DNA of 64,000 bases from Gyromitra esculenta (Eukaryota > Ascomycota > Pezizomycetes > Pezizales > Discinaceae), in NCBI GenBank assembly GCA_038503075.1, contig JBCAML010000007.1:1922001-1986000 (forward strand), written 5' to 3'. The notes below the pieces were generated by a model. The model had not been told where the DNA came from, did not search any database, and was given only the letters and a program-made list of their open reading frames with translations. Shown here in pieces: positions 10,915-23,402 of the stretch. Position numbers and translations under genes: made by a program. Position 1 is the stretch's first letter; each line of letters opens with the position of its first letter.

Positions 10915-11767
10915 AAGGCCAAAGTTTTATTACCTATTTACCTATATCCGAAAAAAAAAATGTACTTCTTGCTACCTAGAGTTCTTTTCTATGAAATTTT
11001 CTTCGACCTAATTCGTGTAAATAACTCGAAACAGCTTTTCTATTGGAGATTTCTGTTATCTATTACATGTTTTTAATTTGTTAGCTGGATATGTAAGTAT
11101 TTTGAAAAGAGCAATGCCATATGCATTACTACATGTATATCCTAGCATAGGACTATCAAGTGAGTTCGCAAGAGGATGTTTTACTAATTTTGTACTGAAG
11201 CTATGACGACACCCCGTCTATGGTAGAAGCGGGTATTAGAAAGAGGAAACTTTACCTTATTCCTTCCAAGATTCGTAATCACTTTCTCGGGTTTAATATC
11301 TCATTCGCGTGAGATATATCGTTATGTATCCTCGTTCGCACCTCCTTATGTGCTTATACGCCTCCCTTATCGTGTTGTGCTTTATAGGTTTGGATTTTCT
11401 CGATGAATATAAGGGGTGCGCTATCCTCCCTAGGCCTCGGGGGCACCAGTGAAGGGGAGGGTATAACTTCGTTCTATTTAGCCTACTCGGCAGTATATAT
11501 TGTATTTTTTCCTCCCTTCTCACGTATCGCTTCTTGCCATCTTCTTTGTGTAGCTTTATATATCACGTCTGTGTCTAAAAACAACAATCCTCGAAGATTT
11601 AAAATATAGGAAACCCTCCTTCTATGAGTAGATGAAAAAAAAAGCTAAAAATCTCAAACGAGGAGCAAAACCAACTAAACCTTTCTAAGCATTTGTGCTT
11701 ACAATTATTACTCCACGCCCCAACCCCCACTACCAAAACACCACTAACTCCTCATTCACCACAACAC
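10915..11767. other. Intergenic, no gene seen
   Basis: This is AT-rich sequence between the TPR gene and the 3' end of APS3. There is one TACATGTA at 11130. The short ORFs around 11293-11609 overlap each other on opposite strands and lack coding features. Confidence 0.4.
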
Positions 11768-12461
11768 TCAGCGCCCAGTCCATACCAAGTCCCCACTCAT
11801 AAACCCACCCTTCCCGAGACCCATGCCACCTGTGCTTCCGCCACCTCCTGCCTTTGGCCTTTTTGCAACTTTTCCGGCGTCTCTCACTGATTTCACTATC
11901 CTACCAAGATCCGTTTCCACGACGCATCCACCCACGATCATTTCTTCGAGTGTTGCATGCAGTGTTTCAAAATTAAAGATTAAATCGAGCTCACACACAT
12001 TCTCGAACAGTTGATCCAGAGCCTGTACGAACACTTGAATAAGATCAAGGAGTCCAAGAGGGGACTCAAGAGAGTCGGATATGACAATAAAGTAAAGGGT
12101 TGCGTAGTGACGGTATAGGAGTGTTGTAGGTTCGTCACCAGCGGAAGTGTTCCAAGATGTCGATGATGAGGAGCCGGCGAGAAGTGGAGGAAGGCTATAG
12201 AACATTAGTTTCGATCTCGAATTGGTGAGGTTATATTTACGGGAGAAAATTGCAAGCAGAGGCGGGTCGGTTTGAGACAAGGGAGAATATTTGGGTTAGG
12301 AGCTTTTGTTGTAGAGCTACATCCTATAGAAATCGGTCAGATTGGGATACAAAACGTTAGGATTTGCAGGAGGAGTATTGGGTAAAGCTTACGATCTGGG
12401 AGTAGAACTTGGTCAACCTAGGCTGGCCGTTATTGTTGAAAACCAATACAGCGTTTATCAT
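11768..12461 (-). CDS. APS3: AP-3 adaptor complex sigma subunit
   Basis: This is the small subunit of AP-3, which sorts cargo from Golgi/endosome to vacuole. Three exons (12393-12461, 12241-12323, 11768-12194) give 192 aa. The first exon encodes MINAVLVFNNNGQPRLTKFY, diagnostic of AP-3 sigma. The second gives SLVSNRPASACNFLP. The third has LYRHYATLYFIVISDSLESP and FENVCELDLIFNFETLHATL. A Gly/Lys-rich tail of about 35 residues extends beyond the usual end. The start is well supported, since the homologous protein begins at this Met. It is divergent from RPL42. Confidence 0.94.
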
Positions 12462-13077
12462 GGCGGGCAAGCTTCTGTTAGCTGAGTATCTACAATTTGA
12501 GGGGTGCTGCACATGGTTGACATGGTTGACATTGGAGGCTCTTATCTTGCATCTTATCAGATCTAAGCCTCATTCCTACAACGCCGCAGATACAGACTAC
12601 AGTACGAGAATCTGCTACTGTATTGTTGGGAAATGCAAGCTTGATTCCGGAGAACTACTGTATTTGCGCCAGGAATCCAGCATTTTTTCAGAATGCTACA
12701 CATACGCTGTCCAGTTGCATCCCCTTTCTTGATACTGTAGTGTTCTATTAAACGCATATGAAAAACATACAGAATTACATTGCTTATACTGGTAGCAGCC
12801 TTTCTCGAAAGTAAATGGTACAGATACAGCATATATGAATTGCTGTTTTCATGGTTATCGTCTTCATCTCCTTACTGATTAGGGTATCGCCATCCATAAG
12901 CAGTCCCACAACCCTAAACGACCCACCCACACACCACCTGCAGGCTCTCGCTCACGATAGCCATAGCAACCACCAACGCGCCAAAATTCGTTTCTCCACC
13001 TACGACAACTGATTACGAAAAAATCGACCACCCAACGACCCCTCACGACCCCGAATTCTTCGTCAAATTAATTCACA
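12462..13077. promoter_or_regulatory. Divergent promoter APS3/RPL42 with a telobox-like AACCCTAAA
   Basis: This is 616 bp between start codons. AACCCTAAA at 12910-12918 lies about 160 bp upstream of the RPL42 start. Such telobox/Tbf1-like sites are known near ribosomal protein genes in fungi and plants; activity here is inferred. Confidence 0.4.
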
Positions 13078-14011
13078 ATGGTAAGATTCTCTACATTTCT
13101 TAGCTATTTTTTCTTGGTGGTTCTAGTGGAGCTACGGATGGAGATTGGGAATTTTTGAGCTGCAGGGAGAGGCGGGATTTAGCTTTTGGGAGTTTTGGGC
13201 AAGCCTGAGAGAGACCGGATACACACGGAAGCTTTGTCGAATGAAATTTAAAGATCGACTTGAGGGAATGATAAGAGGACTTAAACAAAGGGCTCGCCTT
13301 TAGCCTAGCCGACAACGAAGACAACATACCTTTTTACTCAACCTCGAATACCCTTGTTTCACTTTCTCTATACCATACAACTACACTCTTGCAGAGTCTT
13401 GATAAACTCGAGTTTTGGAAATGAAGGGATGAGCTGGATAGGACATTTATGTATATCATGGGCAATGATTCGCCACTAGGGATTGGATATGGAGGGAACA
13501 CAATATGAGTTAGGACGCTCGCTGATACTTCAAATCTCCACAGGTCAACGTCCCCAAGACCCGTAAGACCTATTGCAAGGGCAAGAGCTGCAAGAAGCAC
13601 ACCCAGCACAAGGTTACCCAGTACAAAGCCGGAAAGGTCCGTTTCCCACCCCGACGACTTCGCTTCTCTCGACAATCCGAGCCGTGACTAACGTGATTGA
13701 TTATCCAGGCTTCTCTATTCGCCCAGGGAAAGCGCCGTTATGATCGTAAACAGTCCGGTTACGGAGGTCAAACCAAGCCCGTCTTCCACAAGAAGGCGAA
13801 GACAACGAAGAAGGTCGTGTTGAGGCTGGAGTGCACTGCCTGCAAGACCAAGGCCCAGCTTTCTCTGAAACGATGCAAGCACTTTGAGTTGGGGTATGCT
13901 ATTGATATTTTTTCCAAATGGTGGACCTTTTCTTTTTGAGTAACGCTGACTTTTCCTTTTTCTTCTAACAGTGGTGATAAGAAGACCAAGGGTGCCGCTC
14001 TTGTTTTCTAA
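13078..14011 (+). CDS. RPL42: 60S ribosomal protein eL42 (L44/L36a)
   Basis: This is a component of the large ribosomal subunit near the E site. Four exons (13078-13080, 13544-13636, 13709-13893, 13972-14011) give 106 aa. The first coding exon is only the ATG. It is followed by a 463-nt intron, far longer than any other in the window, a common arrangement in fungal ribosomal protein genes. The protein starts [20 protein letters not shown] and carries the zinc cysteines (CKGKSC, CTACKTK). Residue 56 is proline ([10 protein letters not shown]), the form associated with cycloheximide sensitivity in yeasts. It ends [13 protein letters not shown]. Confidence 0.96.
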
Positions 14012-14903
14012 ATGCAAAAAATCTAAACTCGGTGTTCATTTCTTGGTTTTTTTTTACTTTCTTTCCTTTCATTGGTTGGCTGGGGGGACTGGCAACTTGG
14101 GTACAAAAACGTAGTGTTATTATACTGCAAAATGTGAAGGTTGGCAAATTAGAGACAGCACCATATGTTTCTAGCGAGGATTGGAAAGAGGGCGAGGTAA
14201 ATGAGCATAGGAGCGGAAATGGCCCTGTATGCCTACTACCTGTCAACCATTGTATAAAGGGGAAATGGGAAACAGAATCATCAATCTTTGCTACCGATGG
14301 AGAATTGGTAGTGCCGGCTGGCACGTTAAAGAGTGTTTCGCAAAAGGGTATTGGGCAAGTATCTCTTAATCTTCGAAATTATCGTAATAACCAGCCTCCC
14401 CCTGCATGTCAGATATCATTATCTAATAAACGCCAAAAGTTTGTTAGAGGATCTTTAGCGATATCAAACAGGCCAACCAAGAAATGTTCTTGAGAACTTG
14501 TATGCCTGATCATTCACGCCCAAGGCATGTACTGTTACGAGTGATGTAACGTGATGCCACCTGCGGCTGTTAACATGCGTATGCCATTAACACCACATGT
14601 ACTACATATATAGTCTTTTTTTTTCTATACTAACATTGTATTCTCCCATTCTTAATCTTTAGTTGGATAATGGTTTTCCAGTTCACTCTAAACTGATAAT
14701 TGACATCCGCGAGCGCGCAATTCAAACCAACCTTGTTTTCTGCCTAGACCCTACATGTACTGAAACTATAAGCCTACCTCAGAGATGCTGATAAACAAAA
14801 GGAATCTCTTAGAGTGATATTAACAAAGGAAAAATGAAAGAAAATTCCGCCAAATGCTTGATGGCTACATGTACTCCCCACTTTCAGCTCCCTAAACTCC
14901 CAC
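14012..14903. other. Convergent intergenic region
   Basis: No gene is supported. The 153-aa plus-strand ORF at 14032 starts in the RPL42 3' UTR and its product has no recognisable motif. TACATGTA occurs at 14752 and 14866. Confidence 0.4.
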
Positions 14904-16379
14904 TCAGAACTTGGCAGGGGCAGAGCTAGAAAGGACAGTTCCAGAAGGCATAACCCCAGAGGGCATAGTCCCATTAGTAGTTCCATTAGGTGGAGAGCCA
15001 GAGCCAGCGCCAAACTGGGCGCCGCTTGTAACACCACCGTCCTCAGTCAAAGCAGCAGCAACGCTAACATCATATGCAGCAGTCCTATCGATACCGATAG
15101 AAATCCAGGCGAGGATACCATCAGTGACAGAGTCACCGAGGTAAATATACTCTGGGAATGGGTCATATTCATTATCAGCTTGTTGGGGTGCCCACATGTC
15201 TTCCGCGTTTGTGGTGACGGTTTGGGTATTAGTGGAGTACGGATACACTTCTTCGACTGCGCTTCGGAGTGTTTCGTCCCAGAAAAGCTAGTTTTTAGAA
15301 CTGGCTATTAGTATTTCTAGTTGTAGCCTCTGGGGTGGCTGGATAATATACCTGCCCAACATGCGTAATGTTGCCTCCAGTGAAAGTCTTATTAGTTTGA
15401 ACCATCCCTCCTTGATGAGCGATGACATGGAGATGGGTGGCACGGCCTTGGTAGTGGCCAGGAAAGATCGTGGTGAATTGAGCCACGCCTTCGTGGTCGG
15501 TCATCCAGAGCCCGCGAAGGAACGTGTTGTTCTAGCAAAAAGTTGTTAGTAATGAAAACCTCACAAGTTCAAGTGGGTGCTCACAATGTTGGTAGTGTCG
15601 CCAGAGTCACCATTTCCATTTGCGATAATTCCAGAGTAGGTACCAGTTGCGTTTGCTGGTACTGTTAGTATACTCTATCTAGAAACCATGTAGATACGCA
15701 AAACAAACACTCACCATGCCAAATGTCCATGTAAATGCCCGGAATCGGTTCGCAGGTGTTTACATCGATGAATTGCATATCAAGGTATGTATCAACGCCC
15801 TCTTGGTCCTCACGAACATCTTGGCGTATATATTCGCCCGTAACGTCTATTCCCAAAGTGTCAGAGTCAGAGATTTCCGTACCAGATTCTCAGGAAAAGC
15901 CAGAACTTACAGTATGGCCCCTCAGTGACCTCGGGGGTGAGGAGGCAATTAAAACTACTACCAAAAATGTATTCCGATGATGTAGTTTCAGAGACACCGG
16001 TCAAATTTGAGTGATGTGTGTGATTCATCGACGATGCCAAATCACGTGCTTTATAGTATGGCTCTAGGAGATTTTCCCGTAGCGTCAGCTATATTCTCTC
16101 CATGAATAGGTCCTTGTTCTTTTCCGACTTACTGGCATCGAGGCCACGTTTCTGGCGAAGACTTTGAGCAAGTTCTGAGCGACGGGCGACAGCACGTTCC
16201 ATTAGAGCTCGCCCATTTAGTGTTTCCGAGCATGCTGCGAGAGAACGCTTTGAAGCAGCCCACATGTTATCACGCTTCACGAGGTCTTCCGGCTCATGAC
16301 CACCAGGATGAGCAACCACGGAGCTAATAAGACTAGTGGCTGCTGTCAATGTAGCGAAGAAATTTGTGATTTGAACCAT
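14904..16379 (-). CDS. Secreted intradiol ring-cleavage dioxygenase
   Basis: This family cleaves catechol-type aromatic rings between the hydroxyls using Fe(III). Six exons (16133-16379, 15911-16048, 15715-15846, 15585-15655, 15352-15531, 14904-15287) give 383 aa. An N-terminal signal peptide (about residues 1-23, ending VVAHPGG) predicts secretion. The Fe ligands expected for the family are visible: Tyr in GPYYVTGEYIRQ (about 128-129), then Tyr223, His229 and His231 in FPGHYQGRATHLHVIAH. Other landmarks are LTPEVTEGPY, DIWHANATGTYSG and TDHEGVAQF. The tail of about 35 residues is Ser/Gly/Pro/Thr-rich with no hydrophobic GPI signal. It probably acts on plant or lignin-derived phenolics; the substrate is not inferable. 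Confidence 0.92.
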
Positions 16380-19300
16380 TATGATTTTGTGATAGTAAGA
16401 GGTTTTCTGAAATTCTTTTGAGAGAGCGTCAAGTAGTATTGCTTAAGCTTTGCTGTTCAATTGAGCAGTAGAAGAGACGATTCCGAGATGCTGATGTTCC
16501 TTTGGAAGTGGGAACTTCAGATCTCTTTATGTCCCATAAAGAAATTGCCGTGCCCCGAATAGAGAGATACAGCCAGTGTTCTCCACTCTTAATTTTGCGG
16601 AGTGTCTTTACAGGGACTACGAATCCATAATGATAGTGAAAAACTTCGAAGCTCAATATCGAAAGCAGGCAAATTACATCGGGTTAGCAGCAGGCTTCCC
16701 TAAACTGGCAGCGAGTAACTAGGTAACGATAAGATCAGTTCTCGATGTTAGCAATGCTGCAAATCCGATTCGCAGTCGACATATCTGCCCTACCGGCAGT
16801 GTTTCATGACGGAGGTCATCTCTCGGCGAAAGCTTGCCTTTAGGGTTAATGCGAAAACGTCATCCCGACCACGCGTAAGGCATTCTAAACTGATACATCA
16901 CCGCTAACTTCATGCATAATACTGTATGTGCGGCAGGTGGTTGGCTACCGACGCGGAAGCTTCCGCTCCGGTGCCCTCATCATTTCGAGGCTCTGGCAGA
17001 CCCACATTAGTGATTAACAATAGAAATATTATTTATAATCTTGATTCTTCTCGATTCTCCTAATATCATTTAATATCATTTATGTGTTGTCGAAACTCAG
17101 TAGGAATTCTCCAAAATCGCCCCATTCTGCAGGCACATGTAGCTAGCAAGCCTTCTACAATTAGCTTCATATGGCTACTAGTGTAACTGGCTTTTACTAG
17201 TAGATTTCTCCCTCGTAAAGCATCCAAAGCCACACATCAGGTAAGCGTAGAAAAAATAGGTCGTGGGATCGCAGGTTCAATCGCGGCCTAGTAGCCGAGT
17301 GATAGGGTATGTGTAGTAGTTCCTGGCCGCCAAGAAATCGAGTGACGCGTCTCCGCCACGCCGCGACGACTACTTGGCAAATCTTCAAACCCGGGATCAT
17401 TTTCTTCCCTCGGTAGTGCTCCACCACAGGGTCGGCTTCTGGTATGTACAGTTTTTCAAGCATAAATTTCAGCCATGTGGGTTGTAATTTCGCTTCAGGA
17501 AACTAGATAGACGACAGCTTGCTCAGGCGCGGCACAGCAACACATGCAGGCAGGCCCTTGCTACAATGTCATGGAAGCCCGAAGAAACCCAAATGAGTTT
17601 GTGGATCCCTATTGTTTCATAGATACATTTATTGATTACAATCTACCAGAAGGGGCTTGTTTGTTGTCATCGAACAAAAGCCTACATGTACGTATACTTA
17701 AAATTCATCACTTATCACTCGCTCGTCTCAGAACTAAAAACGGGCCCGAAACTACTGACTTGGACAAAAGCAAATGCACCAGAATGTAGCACGTATAGAC
17801 ACACGTAGATATCAGTTTTTTGAAACTATATGTACAAATCCCTAGCTTTCGGTGGACGCGTGTAAGAACCATCCATAAGAACAATCTCACATTCGATTTT
17901 TGGTTTGAGGGCCGGTGAGTTTGATTTTACTGGCTGTTATTTATGTTGCAGACGTAATCTGATGTTGGTGCGAACTACGTTAGCAAGGCTAAGCCTCGTT
18001 TATCTCCGCTTTATGTCCTCCCATTTACATTTATGGGCACATGTAGTCTTTGGCTTCTCCCACAAAGGCCTCTGAACTGGTATCCAGAAATTACAGTGCA
18101 GCTTTCGATCAGAGAAAACGAAGGTTCCTGCTAAGTCTAAAAGAGAGACCCTATTATAAGTATTGATCCATTGTGATGATACGTCATGGTTAAAAATACT
18201 TTAATATCTTTCTATTTCGTAATACCTGTTCTACCAGCAACCACCAACTAATGCCAATTGTCCCTCGGCATTATTCTAGGTGGTGGAAATGCGCCGGATA
18301 TTTGTACTAATATGGCCTGGGGAGTTTTCATTGAGAGGATTGGCGCGAGTGACACTTTGTGATCTCTACACGCTTAATAATCCCTATGTGGAGCACTCCT
18401 ACTATAGACCCACAAGAACCTTGAGCAGCGCAGCCCGGTAGTCTGGGGCTCTAACTCTCAGAACGCTTTTCCTATGATCTCACACCCTATATTTTCCCTG
18501 CTTTCTGGCTTCTCTATAAGGGATAGGCAGTTGGCTTTTTGAGCGCCAATGACGCACCCTACACTACTCTGGTTGTTTGCATTTTTGATAGTTTGCAGCA
18601 GAGGGCCTCGTAGGGGGCCGGGCCAAAGATGCTGACAAGTAGCACAGCCCATCTCTGGTGTTGAAGGGGGCAAACTGGGCCGCGACAGCTAGAGCAACAA
18701 ACAAAGCCATCAACTTACCTTCCATATAGGTTTCAGATAACGAATTTCTCGAAGTGAAGCTAATCTACAGTTAGTTCGCCGAACTTATATTCCTTACATT
18801 TCTTGTGAACCGGCATTCTGGCCTGTTCTTATGTGTCATGAATAGTACGACTGTGCAATAGGAAGCACGTCTAGGCCACAACAATTAAAGAAAAGAGGAA
18901 TGCTCCTCTCTAACATAACAGTAGTACCATCTAATAGTAGTTGCTAATCCTCTCTCCCCAATTTTTTTTTTTTTTGAATATAACACGCAGCCTAAGAACA
19001 GTATCGTAGTATACAAAACCCACACACCCCCTTTTTTCCAGTTCATATTCCTAGGAACGAGTACAGGCGACCCCTGTCGCCGACATTCGTCACCACATAC
19101 TAAGCGCGATCACCAACAAGCTATGTTTACAGTTTCTCCGAAAGAAAAGCCTTGACATACCTTGCTAGTGAGGCGGGGTGTCAAGACTTTTCTTACACGG
19201 CTGTACTTTCTAATTGCTACATGACATGCAGTAGCATCAACCCCCACAGCAACTAACCACTAAGTCATATCTTGATGCTCAAATTCTATCTCTTAATGTT

Positions 19301-22018
19301 TCAGTAATTTTCTCTGTTCTTTCACACCTCACAGGCCGCTTGTCACCTACTAGAGCAAAGAGTACCAACTTTCATAGCAGAACATATTTCTATACAGCTC
19401 TTTCTCGCAAAAGGAATGAAGTCCTGGTACTTCTTCTCACCAATTCGGTTAAATCCCCCCCTCATCGTACTCTGGAGTTAGATTCTAAACCTAGGCCACC
19501 GGTCCCCATATCAACTCTGAGATCTCTCCCCTACTATCCCCCAGCCAGCAACTGCGCGACTAAAAAATACTGGCAGCATGAGTGATCACTCGAACAAACT
19601 ACACAGGTACTGCTGGAATATTAGGCCAAACGAGATCGATTGCGTGCTTGTATGGGGGGGCACAGTCTTCCCTTACTCTATATACTACTACTTCGTGCCC
19701 ACAAGGCACCTGCGCCCTTCCTATTCCGAGGCTCGCCCCGAAGCCTTTGCTCGAGTCTGGGTGCGCCGAGAGACAGGTCAAGCACCGGAGTCCGTTCCTA
19801 TCAGGAAGCCGTTTCTAGCACTTACAAGGCAAGAAACAAAAGCTCCTGCCGGCACCGCAAATAGCCACCCAGAAAAATCCGTTCCAGAGCATGGGTTTCA
19901 TTTCTCAGTCTTACGCTATTTGGCACCCGTTACTAACAAGATACTCTCTGCAGAGCTGTCTTAGCAGAGCGATACCGAGTAGAACAGTCGCCGCTAGGCT
20001 CATCCCCATTGGAACTTGTCCCGCAAAAAAAATACATCCGTCCTGATATAGCGATTAAAAGGGAGGGGTGGGTGGGTGAGAACAAAGGGTGCAGGTACCA
20101 CCGCTGCGGGCGGGTCAGGATCAGGGGAGAGCATCTATATCTTTTAGTAGGCTTAGGTTTCACAAGGGACTCAGAGATATAACTTACGACGTCATTGTAT
20201 CTTGCAGAGACACTCAGAGATGCCCGCCAGATCTGGAGTCGGGCCTTGACACCTTGGCCGACATTAGGTCAATAGCGTTTCATAAGAAGTATAACCCGTA
20301 CCTCCTCCCCATCCCCTGATCGCCAGAGCTCTCGGCCTCCTTGTAGTCCGACCGTTGACTCCGAAAATTCAGTTTCTATCATGATATATGGGAATATGGC
20401 TCTCCTCCTCGACAGTTGATATCCTAACTCCCTACGTGATCCTACTCACGGTCCAATGAAGGCGCCATTTCCTTACAATCACCCAACTCTAATTAGGGCA
20501 GTCGCAGGACGTAGACGTACCCGAATTCCTAGTGGGGTGTGATTAACGTGCTCGATGACTCGACTAATAAAATACCTGCCATCGCCCAAGCAGCAATCTG
20601 CCGCCGGAACCACCCCGAGGGTATTTCGCGCATCTGAAGGACCATTGTGGCGGCCAGTGTCCAGTTCTCATAACTATAGCACGCCCTCCGCAGTCACTGG
20701 CACTATGTAGACGATACATGTAGTCATAATGTGTGATTAAGTACATGTACGTACAAACCTGATATTCACTCTCTTAAACTGCGAGCGCTCGTGTATAAAA
20801 CCCCTTCCGTTGTCACCAGACACGTCGAGGGGCTCGAAGTGATCTTTGTCTAGATCGTAGACAAAACCGTAATATTCCCCGAAAAACACGTTCTGCATCC
20901 ATCAAGACAATCGCGGGGTGTGTATATTCGTCCCGCCGACGAAAGCCCCCGCCGAAGCTGTCGTGGTGGACTAAGGCTAGGAATCTACGACATGCGTGGG
21001 CTAGTATTCTAAGATACTCTCGTGCCCAGCTACGGCGCGTAGCGGTCAAGGCGGGGGGGGAGGTAGAACAAGCTTGGAGAATAAACTTTCCGTGGCGGCC
21101 CTGAGATGTGATCCTGATATACCGGTATACAAGCACTGTATTGTCTAGCTGCATGTAGAGTGGATGGTCATGGAGGAATCTCAGGTACCGAATTTGTATT
21201 GCTTTTTATTTAATACTTTAATACTCTTACTAGATCTCTAGTAGACGGCGATTCGCGAACTATTTGATTTTTGCGGCGGGAATAGGCTCCCGATAAATAC
21301 TGCATTATGGTATATGTAGGCCAGAGTGGTGCGTGCGTCCGAGCTCTTAGGATAAATATATATAAAAAAACAACTGTTGATAATTTCAAATTACTACTGT
21401 CATTGATTACGTTCTATAGAGTATACTCTAGATAAAAGTCCCATAAGACAATAGCGATGCTGGTGGGTAGCCGAGTGATTATTCATGATAGCAATGCAGT
21501 CAGAGCACACCGATATTGCAGAGCTCAATAACCCAAATCGCAGCTAACGTGTTTATTCCATTCCACCTAGGTATTCTATCCTAACATACCCCATCCTCAT
21601 CCTCATCCTCATTCTCGTCCCATCCTTAACTAGGCAATCCTGCAGGAAAAAAATAAATAAAGCATAGAAATCTATCATGAATTCCATATAAATTTTTTTA
21701 TATCGTATCTGTATCCGCGCTCACATACCCACTTAACCATCCCACCCAGCCATCCCACCATCCCATCCCATCCCATCCCTAAAACGCAATGAAAAAAAAA
21801 AAGCAAAGAAACGTAGTACACAGAAGATGGAAAAAGCAAGAAGCAAGAACCCTCTCTTTTTCAGACGATATAGTAATCCAACTAACCAATACGAAAAAAG
21901 AAAAAAGAAGTAGCAGTAGCAGTAGCAGCACTAAAGCCATGGAGGGGGGTTTTTTAAAAAAAAAAAAGAAAGAGAGAGAGAGAGCAATCTGTAATTAATG
22001 ATATCTCACCACAACCAC
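16380..22018. other. 5.6-kb gene-poor region
   Basis: I find no convincing gene. ORFs (at most 128 codons) lack motifs and often overlap on both strands. Visible elements are CGAGTGATA boxes (17296, 17713 and the variant at 21472), TACATGTA (17683, 20715, 20742), GATACCGAGT (19971), an imperfect hairpin at 19142-19194, a poly-T tract near 18962, and simple repeats of CCATC, AGCAGT and GA near 21590-21985. No transposase was recognised. Confidence 0.5.
21590..21985. repeat. Cluster of short microsatellites
   Basis: CATCCT units near 21595-21615, CCATC units near 21750-21780, AGCAGT units near 21911-21930 and a GA tract near 21969-21983 lie just beyond the 3' end of the PRS gene. These are low-complexity sequences with no inferred function. 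Confidence 0.6.
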
Positions 22019-23402
22019 TTACTCATTCCTAAACAAAACGCTAATACTCTCGCCATGATGAACCCTCCTCACAGCCTATCTCAACGTCAGCCTATCCTAC
22101 TTCCATCCAGAATCCCCTCAACCCCATACATCGCCACCAGGAAGAAAAAACCCACCTCAGCAAACACCTCACCCACATCCAAAACCTCCAACTTCGGACA
22201 CCGTTTCCTATTTTCATCCTGCGGCACAGTATTGGTAGTGACTACGCGATCCAACGCACTAGCATTAATCCGTTCGATAGCATCGCCGCTCAACACGCCA
22301 TGCGTGAACAGCGCATACACTTTTGTTGCCCCGCCTTTTCCTTTCAGTAGTTTTGCGGCGCGGGTTATGGTGTTGGATGTATCGGCCATGTCGTCGACTA
22401 GGATTGCGACTTTTCCGGAGATGTCGCCGACTAGCATCATTGTTGCGTTTTGGCGGTCTGTGATGCGGGTGGGGCGGCGTTCCTATATACCCGTCAGTCC
22501 GCTATCCAACACCCACCAACCGGGGAGGGGACCTTATGGATCAATGCAAACTCCATTCCCAACGCATCTGCAATCGCCGTAGCCCTCTTCGCACCGCCAG
22601 CATCCGGTGACACAATAACCGCATTTTGATAATCGGGAATATTATACTTAATATACCGCTGCAGTAACGGCCGCCCATACAGATTATCAACTGGGATATC
22701 AAAGAACCCCTGATACTGCGGGTCGTGTAGGTCCATAGTAATGATATGGTCTGCGCCAGCGCATGTTAACAAGTCTGCAATCAGGGTACCGGCTTGCGCG
22801 ACCCATTGCTTGTAGCCAGTGTTTTTAGGTGGTGACCATTCGGACGAAGCGCTAGAGTTACGTAGACCATTCGAGTCTGCGGTATTGCTACGGCGGAGCG
22901 CGGTCTTGCCATTATCGAGGCCGCGCTCGAGGGCGAGGCGGGAGAGGCCTTTTTCTAGATCGCCGTGGGAAACTCCGGGGACGGGGGAGTCCATGGGGCC
23001 TGGGGTGCCGGGGCGGGATTCAAAGGTGTAGTCGCCGCCACGGGCACCGCCATAGAGGGTTTGTGGCTTTGAGAGGGGGGCGCCGACTTTGTTGTATGGG
23101 ATGTCGCTTTGGCGGGAGTAGGGGAAGTGGGGGAGGACTGCGGTGACGCGTTTTGCGGAGGCTGTCTTGCAGGCGGAGATGGTGATCAAGAGCTCGATTA
23201 CGCCGTCGTTTACGCGGCCGCAGCCGGACTGGATCACGAAAACGTCTTTGCCGCGGACTGAGTCCTGGATTTCGACTCGGGTTTCGCCGACGGCGAATTT
23301 GGAGAGGGTAATGCGGCCGTTGGGAATGCCAAGTTGGTGGCAGATGGTAGCGACGAGTTCGGGGTGGGAGGAGCCACCGAGGACGACGATGTTGCGGACC
23401 AT
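22019..23402 (-). CDS. PRS: Ribose-phosphate pyrophosphokinase (PRPP synthetase), with insertion
   Basis: It makes PRPP from ribose 5-phosphate and ATP for nucleotide, histidine and tryptophan synthesis. Three exons (22533-23402, 22156-22482, 22019-22075) give 417 aa. MVRNIVVLGGSSHPELV opens the catalytic fold. It continues with KFAVGETRVEIQDSVRGKDV, the PPi/Mg loop ADHIITMDLHDPQYQGFF and SPDAGGAKRATAIAD. The PRPP loop is VAILVDDMADTSNTI. The last 18-codon exon restores AVRRVHHGESISVLF. Roughly residues 105-190 are a Ser/Gly/Pro-rich insertion after FPYSRQ, like the non-homologous regions of fungal Prs1/Prs5-type subunits. An ATG at 23723 would add 107 proline-rich, unconserved residues; I prefer 23402. 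Confidence 0.92.

Noticed and set aside
14032..14493. 153-codon plus-strand ORF downstream of RPL42
   Set aside because: It begins in the RPL42 3' UTR with low-complexity Phe-rich sequence, overlaps a minus-strand ORF and has no coding features.
17250..17310. tRNA- or SINE-like A-box (TAGCCGAGTGATAGG) and B-box (GGTTCAATC)
   Set aside because: The boxes are in the wrong order and no cloverleaf can be drawn. The A-box resemblance comes from the CGAGTGATA repeat.
19578..20319. Several ORFs of 60-128 codons in the gene-poor region, checked for transposase or reverse transcriptase
   Set aside because: No DDE, RT or integrase motif was found, and frames overlap on both strands.
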